Below, one piece after another: positions 1-5,376 of a stretch of DNA of 8,154 bases. The notes beneath the pieces are model-generated. The model searched no databases, was not told the origin of the DNA, and worked only from the letters and a program-made list of their open reading frames with translations. The position numbers were made by a program, and so were the translations under genes. This DNA comes from Methanosarcinales archaeon (GTDB lineage Archaea > Nanobdellota > Nanobdellia > Woesearchaeales > CG1-02-33-12): positions 1 through 8,154 of the forward strand of contig JAFCBX010000029.1 in NCBI GenBank assembly GCA_017610505.1, in the 5' to 3' direction. Every line of letters starts with the position of its first letter. Within the stretch, counting starts at the first letter, position 1.

Positions 1-666
1 TAAAATCTCTGGCTCTGCAACAAACATTGATGAAAACCCAATGTAAATATCAGAATCCTTTGGCTTTTGTTCAAAGCTCAATATTTTAATGCCTTCTATT
101 TTAACAATACCTTTTTTTGAAGGCATTGGAGAGGTTGTAAGCATTAAAGTAGCAATTGCATTCTGCCTTATATGCTGGTTCCATAGCTCTTCAATATTTA
201 TTTTATCGAAGATAATATCACCAAACACAACAAGAAAAGCTGTATTTATCTTTCCATTGACAAGCCTTAATGAGCCTGCACTTCCATTTGATTCCTTTTC
301 TTCAATATAACTTATTTTAACACCATATGATGAGCCATCTTTCAATATATCAAAGACACTTGTGAGTATATTTGACCTCGCAATAATAAAAATATTCCTG
401 AAATTATTCTGCCTTAATTTTTTAATGGCTTTCTCTACAACAGTTGTTTTTCCTATTCCTGCTGTTATTCTGTATTCATTTTCAGAGATTTTCATATTTT
501 TCTCATCCCCTCCTGATAAAATAACAGCAGTCCTGTTCTCACCCAAAGAATTATTCACAAGATGTTCTATTGCCTGCGACCTGTTTCTTATAATAACATT
601 ATCAACAACAGAATCTATTCTTTTCAGTATTTCCCTGTCAATTGTTATGGAAATCTTCTGCTTCAT
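1..666 (-). CDS. RHH-domain / sugar nucleotidyltransferase-like fusion protein (3' end beyond window)
   Basis: The reading frame is open from an ATG at 666 to the left edge, giving 222 codons without a stop; the C-terminus is missing. Residues 1-42 look like a ribbon-helix-helix DNA-binding domain: a KISITID beta-strand, then two helices separated by a turn ending in NRSQAIEHLV. From residue 46 a nucleotidyltransferase (GT-A-like) fold follows: AVILSGG, then GSAGSLRL (128-135), a strand ending in FGD with the metal-binding type Asp at 150, and EQKP (199-202). The usual GxGTRL motif is replaced by DEKNMK, and the PKP lysine is not recognisable, so catalysis is doubtful. Similar RHH-nucleotidyltransferase fusions are known in archaea, usually with an intact signature. 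It is transcribed divergently from the Nudix-like gene, which makes an autoregulatory role possible (inference). The start is supported by a TATA box 26-27 bases upstream, which implies a leaderless mRNA. An enzyme with unusual specificity is the alternative. Confidence 0.85.
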   Translation of the reverse strand, partial: MKQKISITIDREILKRIDSVVDNVIIRNRSQAIEHLVNNSLGENRTAVILSGGDEKNMKISENEYRITAGIGKTTVVEKAIKKLRQNNFRNIFIIARSNILTSVFDILKDGSSYGVKISYIEEKESNGSAGSLRLVNGKINTAFLVVFGDIIFDKINIEELWNQHIRQNAIATLMLTTSPMPSKKGIVKIEGIKILSFEQKPKDSDIYIGFSSMFVAEPEIL

Positions 667-688
667 AATATAATCTAAACATAACTTA

Positions 689-696
689 TATATAAA
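689..696 (-). promoter_or_regulatory. TATA box for the leftward RHH-nucleotidyltransferase gene
   Basis: On the minus strand this reads TTTATATA within a longer A/T tract (686-700). Its centre is about 26-27 bases before the ATG at 666, the archaeal TATA-to-start distance, so the transcript would begin at or near the start codon. No Shine-Dalgarno sequence precedes that ATG, which agrees with leaderless initiation. Confidence 0.55.
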
Positions 697-704
697 TTTA
701 TCGC

Positions 705-750
705 ATAAAGTAGGATAAAGGTAAGATATTTAAAGAATCTTTATCTTTAT
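705..750. repeat. ATAAAG/CTTTAT half-site repeats around the divergent promoter
   Basis: ATAAAG occurs at 705-710 and again at 715-720, ten bases apart. Its reverse complement CTTTAT occurs at 739-744 and 745-750. The arms GATAAAG (714-720) and CTTTATC (739-745) form a 7-base inverted repeat, and a shorter dyad AAGAT (723-727) / ATCTT (737-741) is nested inside. The TATA box of the rightward gene lies between the arms. This arrangement would suit an RHH dimer-of-dimers operator, but in such AT-rich DNA a chance match cannot be excluded. Confidence 0.35.
726..735 (+). promoter_or_regulatory. TATA box for the rightward Nudix-like gene/operon
   Basis: ATATTTAAAG is centred about 27 bases before the ATG at 758, with a purine-rich GGTAAG just upstream as a possible BRE. 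No Shine-Dalgarno sequence precedes the ATG, so leaderless transcription is the simplest reading. The same ATATTTAA core is used at the same distance by the membrane glycosyltransferase gene. Confidence 0.6.
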
Positions 751-757
751 ATCAAAA

Positions 758-1666
758 ATGGCATTTAATGAAATAATTAATGGAAAAGGCAAATATAAGA
801 TTCTTGCTGAAAGGATAGAAAAAATAAATGTAAGTTATAATTCTGAGCCATATGATGGCTACAGCCAGGAAAGCAAAACCAAAATAAATGAAATGAGAAA
901 AGAAGCAAGAGATGACCCAAGCTTATTTGACGGACATGGAGTTAGATTATCAGATTATTCTTTTGATAATGGAAAACTTTCTTTAGACCTTCAACACACA
1001 ACATATTTCTGCCATGTTGCAACAAGAGAAAATATTCATGATGAAAAAGACTGTGCAAAATGGTTTGGTTGCTCTGGAATAACCCTCTCAAAAGATGGAA
1101 AAAAATATTTAGTGTGGGTTGGTGAGAAAAGCCCATTAAATGAAATAGGCTCTGGTCAGATTCAGCTTCTACCAGCAGGAGCAATTAATCCAATAAATGA
1201 CTTTGGATTTGATTATACTGTCAAAAGAGAACTGTATGAAGAAGCATTGCAAAAAAAACCCATATATAAAGCAGTTAAAGATAATTTTGAGATAGAACTT
1301 CTAGGAACTAAGAAAAGAAATATTAAAAAAGAAATTAGTGGAAGCACAAAAAGGCATTTTCTTGACCTTGATTGCAGGATTAAGATTTGTGAGCCATACA
1401 TGCTTATGGATATGCTTGAAATAAGCTCTTTTAGCCTTGCACATCTTGTATTTCTTGACATGAAAAAGCATGAGATAGAGAATTCTTTTAATTTAATCCC
1501 AGAGAATGAAAGAGAATTCAGCAACATACAACCTTTGGAATTTAAAAGGAATTATTTAGATGATTATCTAAAATCTGAATTTGAAAATTTAAGACCCCAG
1601 GTAAGGGCTGCAATAAACTCTTCATTAAGAAATTATGATTACCTGCTTGAAAAATTGGGGAAATAA
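758..1666 (+). CDS. Nudix-like protein, possibly UDP-sugar/nucleotide hydrolase related
   Basis: This is a 302-residue soluble protein with no signal peptide or membrane segment. Its layout recalls Nudix proteins of the NUDT22 type. An N-terminal region carries LFDGHGVRLSDY (57-68) and LSLDLQHTTYFCHVATR (74-90), comparable to the L.L.LGLT.Y...GTN block of that family. A strand pair GITLSKDGKKYLVWVGEKS (107-125) follows, then LLPAG (137-141) and RELYEEA (157-163). The last motif matches the REUxEE core of the Nudix box, but the G-to-R spacing is about two residues too long, the upstream box Glu is not in place, and the following Gly is absent; the box is therefore degenerate. The function is unproven. 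The nucleotide-sugar genes downstream suggest a UDP-sugar or related substrate. The ATG at 758 was chosen because a TATA box sits 27 bases upstream. It ends 19 bases before ugd, probably in one transcript. Confidence 0.75.
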   Translation: MAFNEIINGKGKYKILAERIEKINVSYNSEPYDGYSQESKTKINEMRKEARDDPSLFDGHGVRLSDYSFDNGKLSLDLQHTTYFCHVATRENIHDEKDCAKWFGCSGITLSKDGKKYLVWVGEKSPLNEIGSGQIQLLPAGAINPINDFGFDYTVKRELYEEALQKKPIYKAVKDNFEIELLGTKKRNIKKEISGSTKRHFLDLDCRIKICEPYMLMDMLEISSFSLAHLVFLDMKKHEIENSFNLIPENEREFSNIQPLEFKRNYLDDYLKSEFENLRPQVRAAINSSLRNYDYLLEKLGK

Positions 1667-1674
1667 ATATTAAA

Positions 1675-1682
1675 AGAGGGAG
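1675..1682 (+). promoter_or_regulatory. Shine-Dalgarno sequence of ugd
   Basis: AGAGGGAG lies 3-6 bases before the ATG at 1686. It sits in the 19-base gap after the Nudix-like gene, where there is no room for a separate promoter, so ugd is probably translated from the shared transcript through this site. Confidence 0.55.
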
Positions 1683-1685
1683 ATA

Positions 1686-2987
1686 ATGAAAATAAAAAAA
1701 TCAAACAAAAAAAGATTTACTATTTCTGTTGTAGGAACAGGATATGTTGGATTAATAACAGGAGCAGGATTTGCAAAGCTCGGCCACAATGTAATTTGCG
1801 TTGATATAGACCAAGAAAAGGTTGATCAAATCAACAATAAAAAGCCGCCAATTTATGAGGAAGGTCTTAAAGAACTGCTTAATGAATTAGTCCCAAAAAA
1901 TCTTGAGGCAACAACTGACTTAAACAAGGCAATACTAAACTCCCAGATAACATTTATATGTGTTGGAACACCTTCAAGAAAAAAAGGGGACACATACTTT
2001 AAGCAACTAGAAACTGTTTCAAGGGATATTGGAACTACACTAAAGGAAAAAAACAAGCCACACCTTGTTGTTGTCAAAAGCACTGTTGTTCCAGACACAA
2101 CAGAAAAAATGATTATTCCATTGATTGAAAAGAATTCTGGAAAAAAGTATGGAATTCATTTTGGTGTTGTTATGAATCCTGAATTCTTAAGAGAGGGCTC
2201 TGCATTAGAGGATTTCTTTAATCCAGACAGAATAGTTATTGGCTCTTCTGACCCAAGGTCATTAAAAACAATAAAGCAGATTTACAAAGACTTTAAATGC
2301 CCAATTCTTACAACATCTTTCAAGGAAGCAGAAATGATAAAATATGTCTCTAACTCATTCCTGGCAACAAAGCTGTCATTTATCAATGAGATAGGCAATG
2401 TATGCAAGAGGCTTAATATTGACACAAATATTATTGCAAAGGGAATTGGCCTTGATTACAGAATATCGCCCCACTTTTTAAGGGCAGGGATTGGTTTTGG
2501 GGGCTCATGCTTTCCAAAAGATGTTTCAGCACTGGTTTTTAAGGCAACTGAAGTCGGCTACAACACAAGATTATTAAGTGCAGTGCTTGATGTTAACAGG
2601 GACCAGCCATTAAAGTTATTGGAAATTCTGGAAAATACAGGGCCTCTTAGAGGAACGAAGATTGCAATCTTAGGTCTAGCATTCAAGGCAGGAACAGATG
2701 ATACAAGGGAAAGCCCTGCCTTAAGCATAATAAAAGAGCTTTTGATGGAGGAATCTAAGTTATATATTTATGACCCAATGGCCATGCCTTCTATTAAAAA
2801 TCTTTTTCCTCATTTGAATTATGAGAAAACAGCACAAGATGCTGTTGACAATGCTGATATAGTCCTTATCCTTACAGAATGGCCTGAATTCAAGAAAGTC
2901 AATTATGGCGACAAACTGGTTATTGACGGAAAGAATCTGTTTGATAACAATAACAAGCCAAAAAATTATGAGGGAATCTGCTGGTGA
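1686..2987 (+). CDS. ugd: UDP-glucose 6-dehydrogenase
   Basis: This cytoplasmic enzyme performs the NAD-dependent four-electron oxidation of UDP-glucose to UDP-glucuronate; its archaeal counterpart in protein glycosylation is AglM. At 433 residues it is full length. The N-terminal Rossmann motif GTGYVG (17-22) is followed by YEEGLKELL (57-65), KSTVVPDTT (131-139) and NPEFLREG (164-171), then PDRIVIG (180-186). The central helix carries EAEMIKYVSN (214-223, with Lys219 and Asn223). The catalytic segment GFGGSCFPKD (270-279) contains the nucleophile Cys275. The C-terminal domain has GLAFKAGTDDTRESPA (330-345), with the conserved Lys334 and Arg341. The NPEFLREG and PDRIVIG signatures favour UDP-glucose dehydrogenase over the UDP-ManNAc dehydrogenase WecC. 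Together with the decarboxylase at 4386-5324 it makes a UDP-xylose route. The ATG is supported by an adjacent Shine-Dalgarno sequence. Confidence 0.95.
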   Translation: MKIKKSNKKRFTISVVGTGYVGLITGAGFAKLGHNVICVDIDQEKVDQINNKKPPIYEEGLKELLNELVPKNLEATTDLNKAILNSQITFICVGTPSRKKGDTYFKQLETVSRDIGTTLKEKNKPHLVVVKSTVVPDTTEKMIIPLIEKNSGKKYGIHFGVVMNPEFLREGSALEDFFNPDRIVIGSSDPRSLKTIKQIYKDFKCPILTTSFKEAEMIKYVSNSFLATKLSFINEIGNVCKRLNIDTNIIAKGIGLDYRISPHFLRAGIGFGGSCFPKDVSALVFKATEVGYNTRLLSAVLDVNRDQPLKLLEILENTGPLRGTKIAILGLAFKAGTDDTRESPALSIIKELLMEESKLYIYDPMAMPSIKNLFPHLNYEKTAQDAVDNADIVLILTEWPEFKKVNYGDKLVIDGKNLFDNNNKPKNYEGICW

Positions 2988-2995
2988 TTTAACAA

Positions 2996-3005
2996 GATTT
3001 AAATA
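2996..3005 (+). promoter_or_regulatory. Possible internal TATA box before the nucleotidyltransferase gene
   Basis: GATTTAAATA in the 50-base gap after ugd is centred about 38 bases before the ATG at 3038. This predicts a start site near 3027 and a leader of about 11 bases that opens with the Shine-Dalgarno sequence. An alternative box, ATAAATTA at 3012-3019, is weaker in position. Read-through from ugd is also possible. Confidence 0.4.
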
Positions 3006-3026
3006 TTAATGATAAATTAACAAAAA

Positions 3027-3032
3027 GGGGTG
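3027..3032 (+). promoter_or_regulatory. Shine-Dalgarno sequence of the nucleotidyltransferase gene
   Basis: GGGGTG lies five bases before the ATG at 3038, at standard spacing, and can pair with the CACCUC region of the 16S 3' end with one G-U pair. It fixes the start codon. Confidence 0.6.
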
Positions 3033-3037
3033 CTAAA

Positions 3038-4015
3038 ATGAAAGTAATAATTCCATTAGCTGGAAAGGGAACAAGATTAAGGCCGCACACATTCTCAAAG
3101 CCAAAGCCATTACTGAAAGTTGCAGGAAAGTCTGTTCTTGGGCATATAATTGACAAACTAAAGCCACTTGATGTAGAAGAGATTATATTCATAACAGGAG
3201 ATATGCAGGAGAAGATAAAAGAATATGTCAGCTCCAACTACAGCTATGAGGCAAGGTACATAAAACAAGACAATCTATTGGGAGACGGCTATGCCATAAA
3301 CCTTGCAAAAGAATATGTGAAAGATGATGTTCTTATTATTTTTGTTGATACAATATTTGAGACAGATTTATTAAAAATAAGAAACATTAAATCAGACGGC
3401 GTTGTGTGGGTAAAAGAAGTTGATGATCCCCGAAGATTTGGGGTTGTTGTTCTGAAAAATGACCATATTGAAAAAATAGTGGAAAAGCCGGATGAGCCAA
3501 TATCAAACCTTGCGCTTATAGGGCTTTATTATGTTAAGAACAGCTCTTTGATGTTTCACTGTCTTGATGAGATGATAAAATGTAATTTGAAATCAAAGGG
3601 TGAATTCAGGCTTGCTGATGCCCTTGGCCTGATGATTAAGAATGGTGCAAAACTTAATGCCTTAGAGGTTGATAAATGGCTTGACTGCGGAAAGCCGGAA
3701 ACATTATTAAGCACAAACCGCCATCTCTTAAAAAATGGCTTTAATAAGGAGATAAAAACAAAAAACTCTGTTATTATTAATCCAGTTTATATTGAAGACA
3801 AAGTTAAAATAGAGAACTCAATTATAGGTCCTTATGCTTCAATAGCATCTGGGGGTGTTATAAAAAACTCAATTGTAAAAGATTCAATAGTCGGTGAGAA
3901 TGCTATTATAGAGAATGCTGCCTTAAACAAATCACTTGTTGGAGACACTGCTCTGATTAAAGATACCTTTAGAAAGGTTAATGTTGGCGATAACTCAGAG
4001 ATAGATTTTGAATAA
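3038..4015 (+). CDS. Sugar-1-phosphate nucleotidyltransferase with C-terminal left-handed beta-helix
   Basis: This cytoplasmic enzyme would join a nucleotide triphosphate and a sugar 1-phosphate to give an NDP-sugar and pyrophosphate. The N-terminal domain holds the full signature LAGKGTRLRPHT (7-18) and SKPKPLLKVAGK (20-31). IFVDTIF follows (101-107), where Asp104 is the expected metal ligand, although the usual preceding Gly is Val. VEKP (148-151) and DKWLDCGKPETLL (212-224) complete the set. The DDPRRFGVVVL and DCGKPETLL blocks identify a known bacterial/archaeal subfamily annotated as glucose-1-phosphate thymidylyl- or uridylyltransferase. Residues about 244-320 form hexapeptide-like repeats (NPVYIEDKVKIENSIIGPYA and onward), probably a left-handed beta-helix used for oligomerisation or, if bifunctional, acyl transfer. 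Next to ugd, UTP and glucose 1-phosphate are the likeliest substrates, but the sequence alone does not settle dTTP versus UTP. Confidence 0.9.
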   Translation: MKVIIPLAGKGTRLRPHTFSKPKPLLKVAGKSVLGHIIDKLKPLDVEEIIFITGDMQEKIKEYVSSNYSYEARYIKQDNLLGDGYAINLAKEYVKDDVLIIFVDTIFETDLLKIRNIKSDGVVWVKEVDDPRRFGVVVLKNDHIEKIVEKPDEPISNLALIGLYYVKNSSLMFHCLDEMIKCNLKSKGEFRLADALGLMIKNGAKLNALEVDKWLDCGKPETLLSTNRHLLKNGFNKEIKTKNSVIINPVYIEDKVKIENSIIGPYASIASGGVIKNSIVKDSIVGENAIIENAALNKSLVGDTALIKDTFRKVNVGDNSEIDFE

Positions 4016-4016
4016 G

Positions 4017-4400
4017 ATGCTTATAAAATATCATTTTTTATTTGGATTAATTGTTTCTTTACTGCTTTATCCTGTTTATGGTATTAATATTTTGATAATA
4101 TTTTTTACAAATCTTTTATTGGATGTTGACCATTACATTCTTTATATTTTTAAATTCAAATCTTTCAGTATAATTAAGGCACATGATTATTTTTTTAATG
4201 AGGAAAAGCCATTTCTCTTGTTTTTTCATACAGTGGAATTTTTGCTTGCTTTGTTATTTTTTTCTTTTTATTTTAGGTTAGCTTTTTTTGCACTTGTTGG
4301 ATTGGTAATACACCTTTTGCTGGATATTTATGAAGAAATGAGAGAGAAGCATATTGGAAGGTTTCCTTCAATTATCTGGTGGTATTTAAGAAAGAGATAA
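4017..4400 (+). CDS. Small membrane protein with DxDH motif, metal-dependent hydrolase-like (DUF457/YdjM-like)
   Basis: This 127-residue, very hydrophobic protein has three to four membrane segments (about 7-22, 24-35, 66-84 and 88-103). Conserved-looking polar residues fall within or next to them: His6, the Asp36-Val-Asp38-His39 motif, His71, His99 and Asp103. This H...DxDH...H...HxxxD pattern resembles the membrane-bound metal-dependent hydrolase-like families (YdjM/DUF457), which are distantly related to zinc phospholipase C; the assignment is by pattern only. The start at ATG 4017 is one base after the stop of the nucleotidyltransferase, which suggests translational coupling. A TTG at 4008, overlapping the upstream gene, would add three residues and cannot be excluded; no strong Shine-Dalgarno sequence decides between them. 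The 3' end overlaps the convergent decarboxylase gene by 15 bases. A role in lipid or glycolipid metabolism at the membrane is conjecture. Confidence 0.75.
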   Translation: MLIKYHFLFGLIVSLLLYPVYGINILIIFFTNLLLDVDHYILYIFKFKSFSIIKAHDYFFNEEKPFLLFFHTVEFLLALLFFSFYFRLAFFALVGLVIHLLLDIYEEMREKHIGRFPSIIWWYLRKR

Positions 4401-5324
4401 CTTAAAATATTCTATTGTCTTTTTTATGCCCTCTTCAAAGCTTGTTTTTGGAGCCCAATCAAGCTTTTCTTTTGCTAAAGAGATATCAGGCCTCCTTTGC
4501 TTGGGGTCATCTTCCGGCAATGAATTAAAGATAATTTTTGAAGAGCTTTTTGTGTAGTTGGTTATTTTTTTGGCAATTTCAATTATTGTTGTTTCATTAG
4601 TGTTGCCAAGATTAATTGGGCCAAGGTATTTTTGGTTCATCATTTTATATAATCCTTCAACCAGATCCTTAACATAACAGAAACTTCTTGTTTGGAGACC
4701 ATCCCCAAACACAGTAATTTTTTGGTTTTTTAAGGCCTGAACAATAAAATTAGATATAACCCTTCCATCATTTTCAGCCATTCTTGGGCCATATGTGTTG
4801 AATATCCTGACAATCCTTATGTCAAGATTATATTTGCGATGATAATCCATGAACAAGGTTTCAGCAACTCTTTTTCCTTCGTCGTAACAGGCACGAGGTC
4901 CTAGTGTATTTACATTGCCTCTGTAGGTTTCTTTTTGAGGGTGCTGTTCTGGATCCCCGTATATTTCTGAGGTTGAGGCCTGCAAAACCCTTGAGCCGTT
5001 AAGCCTTGCAAACTCAAGCACATTTATAACACCAAGAGTGTTTGCCTTAATGGTTTCTATTGGGTCAAACTGGTAATGCACTGGAGAAGCTGGGCATGCA
5101 AGGTTGTATATCTGGTCAATGTGCTCTTTGATAACCTTTCTTAATGGCTGTGTTATATCATGTGAGATTACCTTAAAATTAGGATTATCCTCTAAGTACT
5201 TTATGTTTTTTATGCGACCTGTAAAGAAATTATCCAAGCAGATTATCTTATTACCATTATTCAGAAGGAATTCACATAAGTGAGATCCTATAAAGCCTGA
5301 ACCGCCTGTTACTAATATGTTCAT
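4386..5324 (-). CDS. uxs: UDP-glucuronate decarboxylase (UDP-xylose synthase)
   Basis: This short-chain dehydrogenase/reductase converts UDP-glucuronate to UDP-xylose through a bound NAD+ and a 4-keto intermediate. At 312 residues it is the usual length of a soluble UXS. The Rossmann motif is [10 protein letters not shown] (6-15). The UXS hallmarks are [14 protein letters not shown] (76-89), [16 protein letters not shown] (117-132), [16 protein letters not shown] (137-152) with the catalytic pair Tyr147 and Lys151, [10 protein letters not shown] (173-182), [14 protein letters not shown] (185-198) and [15 protein letters not shown] (211-225). The C-terminus has [16 protein letters not shown] (277-292). 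The CPASP and STSE..GDP..HPQ combination separates UXS from dTDP-glucose 4,6-dehydratases and GalE epimerases. Its substrate is the product of the ugd enzyme encoded across the convergent junction. The ATG is supported by a GGGGGT ribosome binding site, and a TATA box lies in the 52-base gap upstream, so it may have its own promoter. Confidence 0.95.
   Translation of the reverse strand: MNILVTGGSGFIGSHLCEFLLNNGNKIICLDNFFTGRIKNIKYLEDNPNFKVISHDITQPLRKVIKEHIDQIYNLACPASPVHYQFDPIETIKANTLGVINVLEFARLNGSRVLQASTSEIYGDPEQHPQKETYRGNVNTLGPRACYDEGKRVAETLFMDYHRKYNLDIRIVRIFNTYGPRMAENDGRVISNFIVQALKNQKITVFGDGLQTRSFCYVKDLVEGLYKMMNQKYLGPINLGNTNETTIIEIAKKITNYTKSSSKIIFNSLPEDDPKQRRPDISLAKEKLDWAPKTSFEEGIKKTIEYFKLSLS
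4420..4425 (+). terminator. Possible oligo-T terminator of the rightward operon
   Basis: A run of six T on the plus strand starts 20 bases after the stop codon of the small membrane protein. Archaeal transcription can terminate at such T tracts without a hairpin. The tract lies inside the convergent decarboxylase gene, which follows from the overlapping arrangement. This is a weak call in AT-rich DNA. Confidence 0.25.
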
Positions 5325-5329
5325 ATTTT

Positions 5330-5335
5330 ACCCCC
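5330..5335 (-). promoter_or_regulatory. Shine-Dalgarno sequence of the UDP-xylose synthase gene
   Basis: On the minus strand GGGGGT lies five bases before the ATG at 5324. It closely matches the GGGGTG site of the nucleotidyltransferase gene in both sequence and spacing, and it decides the start. Confidence 0.6.
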
Positions 5336-5357
5336 AAGGAATAAAGTTTTATTAGAT

Positions 5358-5367
5358 TATATAAAAC
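5358..5367 (-). promoter_or_regulatory. TATA box for the UDP-xylose synthase gene
   Basis: On the minus strand this reads TTTTATATAA, centred about 38 bases before the ATG. The predicted start site falls near 5335, at the first G of the Shine-Dalgarno sequence, giving a leader of about 11 bases. The same geometry is seen before the nucleotidyltransferase gene. Confidence 0.5.
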
Positions 5368-5376
5368 CTTTTATAT

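Noticed and set aside
445..462. Walker A-like AGIGKTT in the RHH-nucleotidyltransferase
   Set aside because: The first Gly of GxxxxGK[ST] is Ile here, and the segment aligns with the nucleotidyltransferase VxGKP region, so it is not a P-loop ATPase.
89..673. Two plus-strand open frames at 89-310 and 362-673
   Set aside because: They are antisense to the continuous minus-strand RHH-nucleotidyltransferase frame, which carries clear family motifs.
4357..4369. Short hairpin GAAGG-TTT-CCTTC, considered as a terminator for the leftward UXS gene
   Set aside because: It is only five base pairs, lies in the coding region of the membrane protein, and has no T run after it on the minus strand.
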